Source: Tubulanus polymorphus (lineage: Eukaryota; Nemertea; Palaeonemertea; Tubulaniformes; Tubulanidae). From it: a stretch of DNA of 64,000 nucleotides. The DNA lies in assembly GCF_964204645.1 (NCBI RefSeq), contig NC_134032.1, positions 5,265,175 through 5,329,174 on the forward strand, read 5' to 3'. Every line of letters begins with the position of its first letter. Positions within the stretch are counted from its first letter, which is position 1. Below the pieces are notes generated by a model. That model worked only from the letters and a program-made list of their open reading frames with translations, had not been told where the DNA came from and made no database searches. The position numbers and the translations under genes were made by a program. Of this stretch, positions 35,005-44,746 are shown piece after piece.

Positions 35005-35026
35005 AGTAAAAAAATATGTATAATAA
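35005..35026 (+). promoter_or_regulatory. A-rich (early-type) leader of the HNH gene
   Basis: AGTAAAAAAATATGTATAATAA precedes the ATG directly. It resembles the leaders of zinc-finger (40054-40078), OB-fold (46916-46944) and polymerase (50966-50995) genes and lacks the T-run of the virion-gene leaders. An early-promoter role is inferred by analogy with poxvirus A-rich early promoters. Confidence 0.45.
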
Positions 35027-35680
35027 ATGGAACCAGAACAACCACAAACTATCAATATTACAAATAACACTGGTGTCATAAATATATACTACAAGAAATG
35101 TTCTAAATGTGAATTAGATAAATTAGCTTTAACAGAATTGAGTAAGCGTAAGATTAGCAAAGATGGTTTTCAATATTGCTGTAAAACTTGTTTTAAACTA
35201 TATACCAAACAATACCGAGAAGATAATATAGAACATTTTAATTATTATATGGCAGAATATATGAGAGAAAGATATCAAACAGATCTTAATTTTAGATTAA
35301 AACAATGCTTAAGATCTAGATTAACACAATTATTCAACAAAGAAACACATTCAGAAACACTATCTAATTTATTGGGTTGTACAAATGAATTTCTCAAATC
35401 ATGGATAATATATCAATTCGACGATAAAATGAATATAGATAATTATGGTGAATACTTTCATATTGATCATGTGTTGCCGATTTCTAAATTTAACATGAAT
35501 GATGAATACAATAAAAAACTTATTTGGGGTTGGAGAAATTTAAGGCCTCTTGAAAAGAAAGAAAACATAATTAAATCTAATAAACTAGATATACAGTTAT
35601 ATTTAGATCAACTGGATAAAGCAAAGACATTTGTTGAATTATGGAACTCACCACATAATGAAAAATACGTTGAATGTTAA
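35027..35680 (+). CDS. HNH endonuclease, NCLDV/phage-like (E)
   Basis: 217 residues, intact. N-terminal zinc-binding part with C25-x2-C28 and C52-x2-C55, a basic helical middle, then the HNH nuclease core: H145-x-D147-H148 (FHIDHVLPISKF), N171 (NLRPL) and N180/K183 (ENIIKSNK). HNH proteins cut DNA with one metal ion; this subtype is common as a free-standing gene in giant algal viruses and phages. In E it is the first gene inside the left terminal repeat. It could process hairpin ends or concatemers or act as a selfish homing nuclease; neither is shown. A broken homologue in copy C argues it is a stable part of this element group. Confidence 0.85.
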   Translation: MEPEQPQTINITNNTGVINIYYKKCSKCELDKLALTELSKRKISKDGFQYCCKTCFKLYTKQYREDNIEHFNYYMAEYMRERYQTDLNFRLKQCLRSRLTQLFNKETHSETLSNLLGCTNEFLKSWIIYQFDDKMNIDNYGEYFHIDHVLPISKFNMNDEYNKKLIWGWRNLRPLEKKENIIKSNKLDIQLYLDQLDKAKTFVELWNSPHNEKYVEC

Positions 35681-36639
35681 ACGCTTAGAAAACCGGTTTC
35701 TCTCGATCTATGTCAAACCGCCTGTATGTAATTGTATTAGGTTGTTTACAAAAGACATCTGTGCCGTATTTCATATTCAGTTGAATAGGGCGCACCTCAT
35801 TTGAATATTGATCGAACGTGCTATTTCAGTTGAAAAGGATTAATCAATTATATTACAAAAGAAGGAACATCTGTTGCACCAGACGGTGTTTAGCTAGTGA
35901 ATAACTACCAGTTATAAACGCGCAGCACATAAGCATAGGAACGTATTGGATATTCTCTCTTAAAACACGGTTTACAGTTCTAAATCTAAATGTAAGTAAA
36001 TATATTATGAAGTAGGGAAACCTTTAAACATATTTAAGTACAGTAATTCATTTTCACGACATCTTTTAGATTAAAATGGAATACAAAGATGAACCAGAAA
36101 TTCTAAGCCAACCATCGGAAAAGGAACTAATGCTGCTGGATAGTGAAACACAGGAATCAATAGAAATGGAGGATGAAACTCTCGTAACACACTGAAGGTC
36201 TTTAAGATATCAAAAAATGTAATCTCGATTGTATATATCTGTTTTAATATTGTATTGATTACTGTTAACTGTGTATTGCGCAATAACCGGTCCGATTGAA
36301 CCGCTTTTCTATTGTTCTCCATTGTTCTATTATTGATCGTTGTTAATGGCGGCGGTTGCTCAATATTGATTGGTTACAGTTCTATGTTTGAATGTTGTAG
36401 TTAACAGAATAAAAATATAACTGTGTATTGCGCAATAACCGGTCCGATTGGACCGCATTTCTATTGTTCTCCATTGTTCTATTATCGATCGCTAAAATTT
36501 GTATAATAAATATATCTGTTTATGAAATAATATTTCCACCAGTCGTTTCTTTGAATTTATTTTCAGTTGAGGATTTGATATCGAGTATCCGAAATGACTT
36601 ATCTGAACAGTTATAATTACTGCTCCTAATAGATAGACA
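35681..36639. other. Element-specific cargo segment, non-coding or captured
   Basis: About 0.95 kb present in E but absent between the same genes in copy C, and less AT-rich than its surroundings. It holds a 39-codon acidic frame (36076-36195, starting MEYKDEPEIL) and two 73-bp direct repeats at 36267-36339 and 36419-36491 with palindromes TTGCGCAA and CGGTCCGATTGGACCG. A TTTATTTTCAG acceptor-like tract near 36565 precedes a short open stretch. No function recognised. Confidence 0.5.
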
Positions 36640-36901
36640 ATAGTAGTCAGATATCAAATAGAATTTAAATAAAATATAATAAAAAAACAATAACTTCAAC
36701 TAGCTAGTGAATTCTATTATATTTTTAATACTTTCTTTTCAAAAAGAGAATACTTTATATTTTGAATAGATTCAAATAGAAAATCTTTAAATTCAAATAG
36801 CTAGTATCAGTAGTCAATACTAGAGTTCTTTAACTTTAACTATCTAGTATCATTTGAAGAATACTTATAATATTTTTTTTTGCTTTTTTCCTCTAATATA
36901 A
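36640..36901. promoter_or_regulatory. AT-rich intergenic with TAGCTAGT repeats (E)
   Basis: Repeated CAACTAGCTAGTG, AAATAGCTAGTATC and AACTATCTAGTATC words and a long T-run (ATATTTTTTTTTGCTTTTTT) directly before TAATATAAATG of the next gene. Equivalent to 26301-26581 of copy C, so it is conserved element sequence. The T-run plus TATAAATG is the late-type leader. Confidence 0.45.
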
Positions 36902-37357
36902 ATGTCAAAGAAATCGAGTAAGAATAATATTGATATTGAAAAGACATTAGATGATTTAGGTATAAGTGATAATAAAGATACAGTTGTTTCTAATTCTATT
37001 CAAGTTAATAACAATATAGATTATGAATACTATTTATATTGTAAGCATCATCTAGAACTATTGATTGCCGGTGGAAAAACTAAAGAGTTTTTAAATAGAA
37101 TCATTACTTATCAAGAACTAGATGCTATGAAACCCGATAAAGTAATAAAATATTTTAAGATTTATGAAGAAGCTAGATTAGCTAGAATAAATGATTCTAT
37201 TTCAGATGGTATTGTCAAATGTTATTCTAAGTTATGTAACCAGTTAATACCAATTGATGATGAAAATAAATTATATAGTGATTTGATAATAAACCTTTCA
37301 TACCAGAAAATAAGTCAAATCATAAAGTCATTGAAAGTAAATCTAAATTATTATTAA
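36902..37357 (+). pseudogene. Deletion fusion of two structural/membrane genes (E)
   Basis: Codons 1-125 match the conserved protein of 25743-26300 (KHHLELLIAGG, ITYQELDAMKPDKVIKYFKI, KCYSKLCN). After YSDL the text jumps out of frame into the last 25 codons of the basic membrane protein seen intact at 25406-25750. About 0.5 kb, including both membrane segments, is deleted, so E makes neither normal protein. The N-terminal part has a late-type leader. Confidence 0.75.
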
Positions 37358-37371
37358 TGGATTAAAATAAG

Positions 37372-38453
37372 ATGAAAAAAGAACAATATTTAAGAGATTT
37401 ATATTATAACCCAGAAAGTGAAGTATCATATTCTAACGTTTCAGAATTATGGAATAAAATTAAATCTGATAATAGTGATTTAAAATATGGTGAATTGAAA
37501 TCATGGTTACAAAATCAACCAACATATCAAATCCACAAGAAAATGGATAAAACTTATTTAACAAGAAAAGTTATGGTTCCATATATCGATCAACAATGGC
37601 AAGCAGATTTAATTGACATGAAGAACTTAGAAGAATACAACAAAGGATATTTCTGGATACTGAATGTTATAGACATATTCAGTCGATACGCATGGTCAAT
37701 TCCAATCAAAAATAAAACTGGAATAGAAGTGACAAATGCTTTTAAATCTATATTTAAAGAAGCTATTCCAGATAAGATACAATTTGATGAAGGTAAGGAA
37801 TTTTATAACAAACATTTCAAAAAACTATTATCTGATAACGATGTAAAATATTTTTCAACACACTCAGATAAAAAAGCATCTATTGTAGAAAGATTTAATA
37901 AAACATTGAAAACTAGAATGTGGAAATATCTTACTGCTAATGAAACATACAAATATATCGATGTGTTAGATGATTTGGTGAAAGGTTATAATAATTCTAA
38001 ACATAGTTCTATAAATATGAAACCTATACAAGCTAGAAAAGAAGATAATTCGGAAATAATTTGGAATAATTTATATGGAGCGTTTGTTACACATGATTTC
38101 GGCGAACCTAGATTCAAAATTGGACAACATGTTAGAATATCTAAATATAGAAAAACATTTTATAAAGGTTATACTCCAAATTTTACTGAAGAAATATTCA
38201 AGATTAAAAAGATAATATTAACTAAACCTTTTGTTTATAAATTAGAAGATTTAATAGATGAAGAAATATTAGGTTATTTCTATGAACAAGAATTATCACT
38301 TGTACCAAACCCAGATGAAATAGAATACAAAATAGAAAAAGTATTGAAAAAACTCTTAAAGGAAAAAAGTATTCTTTGGTGAAATATAAAGGATATGATG
38401 ATAAATTTAATGAATGGATTTTATCTAGTAAAATTAAAAGAATAAATGAATAA
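37372..38453 (+). pseudogene. Retroviral-type (rve) integrase with chromodomain-like tail, one frameshift (E)
   Basis: Open from 37372 to 38382 with a helical N-terminal region (residues 1-60, QNQPTYQIHKKM), then the DDE core: D79 in QWQADL, D139 in IQFDEGKEF and E173 in SIVERFNK (33 residues between the last two). The 6-A run at 38345-38355 is out of phase. In the shifted frame a chromodomain-like tail (SLVKYKGYDDKFNEW) reads on to TAA at 38453, overlapping the ATPase start by 8 nt. Integrase joins the element ends to host DNA and explains the 6-bp duplication. Polinton integrases typically end in a chromodomain. The frameshift probably removes it here. Confidence 0.85.
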
Positions 38454-39057
38454 AGATTTATTTATATTTGAACCGCATAATATGTTAATAACTGGAGTAA
38501 CCAATTGTGGTAAAACACATTTCATATTAGACTTGTTAGAAACTATTTATAAGAATCATTTTGATAATATAATATTATTTTGTCCTACTTATGAAATGAA
38601 TAAAACATATAATAGAGATATAGTTAAGATGAAAAAGTTTATTATATTAGATCCTAAAACAGTAAAAGAAAATTTGAATAATTGTATAAAAATAGAAATT
38701 GATACTTATAAAGGATCAAATACATTATTCATTATAGATGATTGCGCAAATTTACATGATTCAAAAGTGAGAGAAAGTGAGTTATGTTATTTAGCTTTCT
38801 CCGGGAGACATTTTGGGATAACAACTTGGGTTTTAAATCAAAAATATAATTCAATTGTTAAAGACTTTAGAGAAAACATTAGATTTCTAGTTTTATTTTA
38901 TAACAAAGATAAAAAATCTATGCAACAATCATTGGAAGAAAATCAAATTATACCTACTGAATTACATGATGAATATATGAATAAATTAAAGAATAATAAA
39001 GGTCCAAAATTATTACTGAGACTACAATTTCCCTATGAATATAAATTTATAAAATAA
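38446..39057 (+). CDS. A32/FtsK-HerA-type genome packaging ATPase (E)
   Basis: 203 residues, intact. Walker A GVTNCGKT (residues 17-24) follows a short beta start typical of viral A32-like ATPases; Walker B LFIIDD at 94-99; a sensor-like ITTWVLNQKY at about 125-134. The length is that of a compact Polinton packaging motor. It is expected to pump DNA into preformed capsids. Start at 38446 is supported by overlap with the integrase end, which suggests translation from a shared or nested transcript. It is the last rightward gene before the convergent centre. Confidence 0.85.
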   Translation: MNKDLFIFEPHNMLITGVTNCGKTHFILDLLETIYKNHFDNIILFCPTYEMNKTYNRDIVKMKKFIILDPKTVKENLNNCIKIEIDTYKGSNTLFIIDDCANLHDSKVRESELCYLAFSGRHFGITTWVLNQKYNSIVKDFRENIRFLVLFYNKDKKSMQQSLEENQIIPTELHDEYMNKLKNNKGPKLLLRLQFPYEYKFIK

Positions 39058-39216
39058 CTATTTATATATCTATGTATTAGAAACCCTAATACCTGGTACC
39101 CCATTAGATACCCTAATACCTGATACCCTAATACCTGATACCATACCTGATACCTTAAATACTTAAAACCCCCTTTTTTATTTACTATTATTTTATACAA
39201 TTTTCAACCTTTATTA
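39058..39216. repeat. Convergent intergenic with TACCCTAATACCTGA repeats
   Basis: Between the 3' ends of ATPase and zinc-finger genes are four to five tandem words of the form ACCCTAATACCTGATA (about 39083-39165), followed by CCCCCTTTTTTA. The corresponding place in copy C (23952-24065) has different AT-rich text with GGGGTTTTAAGCATTT. It may act as a bidirectional terminator; unproven. Confidence 0.5.
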
Positions 39217-40053
39217 TTATTTGATTGTTAGATAATTAATTTCTGAATCACTTTCACTATCAGACCCTAACAATTTATTCAAATGCTCTACTGTATCTTC
39301 ATAAATAATTGGTTTATTGATATACTTATTAGGCATCTCAACTATATCTTTATTTTCTGATTTATGTTTCATAGAATCTTTATTATCAAAGTTATCATTA
39401 TTTTCTACTTTATGTTTCATAGAATCTTTATTAGTGTTTGCTCCTAATATTTCATTTACAGTGTTTGATTCTAATATTTCATTAGCATCGGTTAGATCTA
39501 ATTCATCTTTATTAGGTGTTGCTAATAATAAATCTTTATATAATTCTTTACCATTTACTTTTTGATTTGAAACAAATTTTGTAACATATCTAAATGGGTG
39601 TTCTATAAATTCTTTTAAACCAACACGTTCTATTACATTAGTAATATGTGAATTTGTATTCATATGTTTATTCCAATTTGATGGAGCGTTTGAAAATTCA
39701 CCTTTACAATAATTACAATAATTTCTATTTTTACTAACATTTAATATTATTGCATTATTATACGTAGAAGGTATTACATTATTAGATGTAGTAGGTATTA
39801 CATTATTAGATGTAGTAGGTATTACTGTAGTAGGTATTACTGTAGTAGGTATTACATTATTATCAATTACATTACTTAAATTATCAACAACACCACTTTT
39901 ATTATTATCGATTTCTATTAGTTTAGTTTTATAAATTTTGAAAATAGGATCAAATATCAAAGCTATATTACAAGGTATTACATAATATAAACCATCATTA
40001 TTTTCATGTGTATCGATGTATGGAATATGTTTATATACTTTACCTCCTTCCAT
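39217..40053 (-). CDS. C2H2 zinc-finger protein with VIPTT repeats (E)
   Basis: 278 residues, intact. Conserved N-terminus (KVYKHIPYID, ALIFDPIFKI), then about six short repeats of VIPTT/SNNVIPTT (residues 67-96), one zinc finger C113-x2-C116-x13-H130-x5-H136, a conserved block ending EFIEHPFRYVTKFV, and an acidic Asp/Glu/Ser-rich C-terminus. Probably nucleic-acid binding; a transcriptional or packaging role is guesswork. The leader is A-rich (ATATATAATAAATG), like polymerase and HNH, hinting at early expression despite its place next to MCP. Confidence 0.6.
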   Translation of the reverse strand: MEGGKVYKHIPYIDTHENNDGLYYVIPCNIALIFDPIFKIYKTKLIEIDNNKSGVVDNLSNVIDNNVIPTTVIPTTVIPTTSNNVIPTTSNNVIPSTYNNAIILNVSKNRNYCNYCKGEFSNAPSNWNKHMNTNSHITNVIERVGLKEFIEHPFRYVTKFVSNQKVNGKELYKDLLLATPNKDELDLTDANEILESNTVNEILGANTNKDSMKHKVENNDNFDNKDSMKHKSENKDIVEMPNKYINKPIIYEDTVEHLNKLLGSDSESDSEINYLTIK

Positions 40054-40085
40054 TTATTATATATATTTTTATTAAAGTTAAAATT

Positions 40086-41333
40086 TTAATACATAACACT
40101 ATCTAATTGTGAATTTACAATATTTAATTGCGCGTCAGATATAATATAAATGTGCATTTTAAAATTTTTGATTCCTTTATTCTTTGTCATGAATAATTGT
40201 ATTCCATCTTTAGTGTTTTGTAGTTTTTTTCCAGAACCATGTAATGAATTATCCTCTGTTGTTCTAAAATCTAACCATAATGCATATTTATTGCCGGTAT
40301 AATAATCAATTTGATTAATGTTACAATTTTCAGATGATTTTACTTTTTCATTCATAAAATGTTTTCTAATTTCTGGCCATTGATCAATCATTCTCATTCC
40401 TTGACAAAATATTTTATTTGCTATTCCTTCGATAGTTATTTCTACTTTTGTTATTTCAGGATTATAATAATTATCAACATTTATTGCGCCATTAGTATAT
40501 GTTGCAATGGTAAAAAATATTAATATACCTTTAATAGATCTTCTTAAAAAGTTAATATTCTCATTAATTATTTCATCATTTGCATTAATAGTTACGGTTT
40601 TAAATTTATCAATATAATCATATAATAATGAAAATCCTTGATTGTACTTAGTTTGAATTATACTTGAAATATTTTCATCAGTTACTGTATCATATTCTAA
40701 ACATATATTCGATAATTTATAACTCATATCTTTATTAACGCTAGATAATACAATTTCATTTACAGGAGCAAATGTTATTTCGAATATAATATCTTCTTGA
40801 ATTGCGTATTTATATAAAGGTGCATTATTATTTATCAATTCAAAGTCTAATGGAATTTTATATTTGCTTCCATATATACTTTTTATCAATTTATCTACAG
40901 CATTAGTTAATATTGCGCTATTAGCTTCTGATCTTAATTTATTTTGGTTTTCTGATTGGATGCCTTGAAATATCATATTATTTCTATTTTCTTTAGTTAA
41001 CCATAAATCTTTATAATGCATAAATAAATTATAATCATCTAATGAGAAAACTGTTTCCGGACCAATCTTTATTGTTAACTTTTTAATCAAATATCTTCCA
41101 ACATTATCAACAACATAATTATTATTATTACCGATTACTTTTATATCGGCCGATAAATAAATACTATTTGGAACATAAAAAGTATTTTGTGTTAATCGAG
41201 GAATTCTAACGTATAAAGTTTCATCGGGATTAATATTTGAAGGGTTATGAGTAATTATACGATGTGATCTTTCTGCTTTAATAGCATTAGATATTCTATG
41301 ATTCTTAGAAGGATTGATATAACTCCCACTCAT
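40086..41333 (-). CDS. Candidate double jelly-roll major capsid protein (E)
   Basis: 415 residues, intact, no membrane segment. Beta-rich; blocks that recur in this protein family of animal Polinton-type elements include VGRYLIKKLTIKIG, a short LFMHYKDLWLTKENR segment, PEITKVEITIEGIANKIF, and a C-terminal ALWLDFRTTEDNSLHGSG with FKMHIYIISDAQLNIV. Length and neighbourhood (penton, ATPase) fit the hexon-type capsid protein that tiles an icosahedral shell. Assignment is by recalled family pattern and context, not structure comparison. It has the strongest late-type leader (41334-41353). Confidence 0.65.
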   Translation of the reverse strand: MSGSYINPSKNHRISNAIKAERSHRIITHNPSNINPDETLYVRIPRLTQNTFYVPNSIYLSADIKVIGNNNNYVVDNVGRYLIKKLTIKIGPETVFSLDDYNLFMHYKDLWLTKENRNNMIFQGIQSENQNKLRSEANSAILTNAVDKLIKSIYGSKYKIPLDFELINNNAPLYKYAIQEDIIFEITFAPVNEIVLSSVNKDMSYKLSNICLEYDTVTDENISSIIQTKYNQGFSLLYDYIDKFKTVTINANDEIINENINFLRRSIKGILIFFTIATYTNGAINVDNYYNPEITKVEITIEGIANKIFCQGMRMIDQWPEIRKHFMNEKVKSSENCNINQIDYYTGNKYALWLDFRTTEDNSLHGSGKKLQNTKDGIQLFMTKNKGIKNFKMHIYIISDAQLNIVNSQLDSVMY

Positions 41334-41353
41334 TTATTTAACAAAAAAATTGA
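41334..41353 (-). promoter_or_regulatory. Late-type leader of the MCP gene
   Basis: On the coding strand: TCAATTTTTTTGTTAAATAA directly before ATG. The T-run, a G, one variable base and TAAATAA recur before the 144-, 140- and 73-residue genes and in copies A and C. It resembles the poxvirus late promoter (T-run plus TAAAT at the start codon). Function inferred. Confidence 0.5.
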
Positions 41354-41373
41354 TTATTAATTTTTAATCATGG

Positions 41374-42836
41374 TTACTTGATATCTTTTGATACCATATT
41401 TACTAACCCAAAAATAATAGCACTTACAACTGTAATTAAAAATAAAATAATATGTTCAGCAGCAAAGTTAATAATGTTTCCTGCAGATTTCAATATAAAA
41501 CCAAAAATTGATGCAATAATTCCTGGCAATGCTGCAGCAGATTTTTTAGATAGTTCCCATAAATATTTTGCTAATTTCTTTAAACCATCTTTAACTTTAT
41601 CTTGTATAGAATTATTATCATTCGGGGTTTATCCGGTTTATTGGGAGTAGGAGTAGATTTCAAAGAATTTGATATTGCTAAACAAATTGTTGTAAATAAC
41701 ATAGTTACAGCTGTTAGAATTGAAAGAATTGTTATTCCTTCTAATTTAAAAAATAACTTTATTCTATCTTTTAATGATATTCCAGAATTTGGTTTTATTA
41801 GATATCTTTTAAAAACATCTTTTAATCTTTTAAAATTATTACCAAATTCTTTTAATAATATATCTCTTTCACCTTTTTGTACTTCTAAACTATCTTTTAA
41901 ATTATCAATTTCTTTTTCTAAACGTAATTCTTTTTGTCTATACTCTATTTCATCAATTACTTGTCGTTCTAAATCAGACTTTAGTTGTTCTATTTCTTCA
42001 TTTGCATTAGTTAATTCTTTTTCCAAATACATAATTTTTTGATCTCTTATACTTTTATTATGTGCAATTTTATCAGCTTCATTTCTTATACTTATAATTT
42101 CTCTAATTGCTTCATCAGAAAATATATTTAAATCTTCTAATTGTTGATCTGTTGCATCAAGTAATCCATTCGGTAAAAGTTTTTCAGTTTGAACTTCGTT
42201 TGATTTAATTTTACTAGTTTTGGAAGTTTTATTCTGTTCAGAAGTTGTTTCTGTTTTTGAATTATTTTTGATTGTTTCAAATAATTCATTAATTCTTTGT
42301 TTAAATACTCTTTCATTTTTAATAATTTCTTCTTGTGTTACATTTTCTATTTCATTACTATTTCTTATTCTTTTAATTCTAGATAGGTCTAACTTAAGCA
42401 AAGTTGATTCTTTTAATATTTTGTGTTGTTTTTTATAAGAGATATCAATATAATAATCACCAGTCAAATGATAATAATATTCACCATCTAAAAATTCTAA
42501 ATTTTGTGCTAAAATTCTGGCGTCTCTAAAATTTATATTATATTCAGATCTTTCAAATATATGTTGTAATCTAAGCGCTTGGTTTATATTTTCTAAATCT
42601 TGTCTTATTAAATATGGATTTTCATTTTCAGGATTTATTCTCGATCTAGTTCTTCTATCAAATTCATCTGTTGATGGGACTTTAGAACCACTATCTGCTA
42701 AATTAGAATTATATGTTGTATCATTATCATTATCAATATTAGTATCAGCAGTCATATAATCATCATTGTTAGTATTGGCATCATCATTATTTCCCATGTT
42801 TTCCATTTCATAATCTTCTCCACCTTCTACATCCAT
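41374..42836 (-). pseudogene. Acidic coiled-coil membrane protein, one frameshift (E)
   Basis: Codons 1-80 are Asn/Asp-rich and acidic. A conserved segment (YYIDISYKKQ, LKLDLSRIKRIRNSNEIENV) follows, then a long Lys/Glu-rich coiled coil (about 240-360) and a hydrophobic segment GITILSILTAVTMLFTT. At 41628 one base is missing relative to copy A (AACCCCGAATG versus AACCACCAAATG), shifting the frame. The lost tail in the other frame has two more hydrophobic segments (IASIFGFILKSAG, IILFLITVVSAIIFG). Likely a virion membrane-interacting or fibre-like protein; function not recognised. Confidence 0.7.
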
Positions 42837-42852
42837 TTACATAATAAAAAAA

Positions 42853-44275
42853 TTAAAATTTAAAATATAATATTCCTCCGATTACAATTCCTATACAAGT
42901 TATAGCTAATTTAGTATTTTCATGGGATTTATTATCATCATTTAATTATATCATGTTGAATAATATCAGTTTTTATATTTTCTGATGTATTATAATCTTT
43001 TATTTTAGAATCATTATTTAATTTAATATTCTTAGTTTAAGTTTCTGTTGATTGAATGTGTTTTTTATTTTTTTCACCTTCCATTAATTTTGGAGCAGTA
43101 ATAATCTTTTTATTTATATCATTCAATCCAAATGAATTATTTATTGTTGCAGTTTTAATAAGATTATTATAACCAATTATGTTCCCCATCTTTAATACTA
43201 AATCATTAGAAATACTTAATAGATTAGGGCCTATACAATAATTAAGCCTTACATGAGATTTATCTAAATAATTTTGATATCTTATAATGTTTTCTGGAAT
43301 CGATCTATTTTTATCATTATGAATTGAATCTTCAAATAAAACTTTAAATTGTTTTTGTGTATCGAATGATGTATTCAAATTTCCAAATATCGGTGATCTT
43401 GTTTCAACTTGTGATCCTAGAATACAAATCAAATAAGTTCTAATAGATTGATTTATTCTTTCTATACCTGATTTAGTAAAACCATCACTATTTTCTAAAA
43501 TAAAATAAACCCAACCATTATTGTTTTCTTGTTTTAAATGATCATAAAATTTCGGTAATTTATTGAAATTTAATGTTTCTAAATCCTTTGTTTCTATTTT
43601 ACCATAACCTAATTTATTATTATAGATATTATAAAAACTATTAGATGGTATGGGAAGTGCACAATATTCTGCAACCTTTTTAGGGCAAGGAAGTGATCTT
43701 ATTGTTCCAATTTTTGTTCTAAAATCAGAATTATTTATATCTATATCAAATTCATTACAAATTTTATAAAACTTTGATAAATTAATATTATTATCTAATT
43801 CTTTAATCGATCCTGGTAAAGCACACTCCTGATAAAGCATATATATATAGATATAGATCCTGGTAAAGCACACTCTAATTCATTTAATATTATTCTGATT
43901 TGAAAGTATGTATGAAATCTAAATAAACTTTGAATTAGTTTATATTTAGAATTATTCAAATGATCATTCCAACTTATTCCACATCCTGTTGTTGAACAAT
44001 AAACAGCAAAATTTAATTGATTCTGCCAATACTTCATATTAGATTTTAATAACCATTGTTTTTCATCTTTCAATTTTTTAAAATTAATTAAATATACATG
44101 AAATATATTTTCCATCTTTGCATTAAAATAATTAGTTTCAGTAACATAAATTTCTAAATTAGTTAATGAATCTAAAACTTGATTCTATATGTTATATCTT
44201 TATTAAAATCTATTGCTGAAATATTATATTTAATTGATTTATTATATTGGAAAGCTTTTGGAAAACTATCTGCCA
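42853..44275 (-). pseudogene. Conserved Polinton-type structural unknown, broken (E)
   Basis: About 460 codons. N-terminal KAFQYNKSIKYNI block, a frameshift near 44165-44200, then KYWQNQLNFAVYCSTTGCGI and WNDHLNN. A 47-bp partial tandem duplication (GATCCTGGTAAAGCACACTC at 43809 and 43856) breaks the frame again. The downstream 250 codons are open: LPIPSNSFYNI, GKIETKDLETLNFNKLPKFY, GWVYFILENSDGFTKSG and RTYLICILGSQVETRSP. It ends after another break in a hydrophobic LAITCIGIVIGG. Regularly encoded beside capsid genes in related animal elements, so a structural role is likely but undefined. Confidence 0.7.
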
Positions 44276-44292
44276 TTTATATAATTAAAAAA

Positions 44293-44727
44293 TCAATAAT
44301 TAACTAATTCTTTTAATAATTTATCTTGTTCTTCAACTGTTATATGACCATTTAAACTTATGATATAATCTAGTGTGTTCTTTAATTTATTAATTTCTTT
44401 TATATTAGTTTTAATTTTTTCTTTATTACTTTTTATATTTAATTTTGAACTTATACCGGTTAAAACACTTGAACTTAATCCTAACACACCAATTGATATA
44501 GCTAAAGGTGTTAATGGGCTGAATATTGCTAGAAATGTTATTACAGAACTAATTGTAACCGAACCACTTATAATCAAATAATATATAATTTTACTTTTTA
44601 GATATTTTTTCTTTTTTATCTTTAAGTCACTTTCAAATTCTAATATTTGTTTTTCTAAATATGTTTTTAATTTAGTTTTATTTATATCATGAGGAATAAT
44701 ATCAATACTATCAACTTTATCTTCCAT
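44293..44727 (-). CDS. Small membrane protein with coiled-coil tail (E, 144 aa)
   Basis: Intact. Charged N-terminal helix (residues 15-46), two adjacent hydrophobic segments (KIIYYLIISGSVTISSVITF and AIFSPLTPLAISIGVLGLSS, about 47-86), then a Lys/Glu-rich helical tail (EKIKTNIKEINKLKNTL). Probably an integral membrane protein with both ends on one side. The late-type leader TTTTTTTGCTAAATAAATG precedes the ATG. Conserved in copies A and C. Exact role unknown. Confidence 0.65.
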   Translation of the reverse strand: MEDKVDSIDIIPHDINKTKLKTYLEKQILEFESDLKIKKKKYLKSKIIYYLIISGSVTISSVITFLAIFSPLTPLAISIGVLGLSSSVLTGISSKLNIKSNKEKIKTNIKEINKLKNTLDYIISLNGHITVEEQDKLLKELVNY

Positions 44728-44746
44728 TTATTTAGCAAAAAAATAA

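Noticed and set aside
36428-36616. 62-codon hydrophobic frame in the E cargo segment
   Set aside because: It runs through the second 73-bp direct repeat and a palindrome, has no homologue in other copies and no late- or early-type leader.
38340-38360. Possible programmed -1 frameshift in the integrase at the A-run before CTCTTAAAGG
   Set aside because: The run is not in the right phase for an A-AAA-AAC slippery heptamer, and copy C has a different offset at the same place, so independent indels are more likely.
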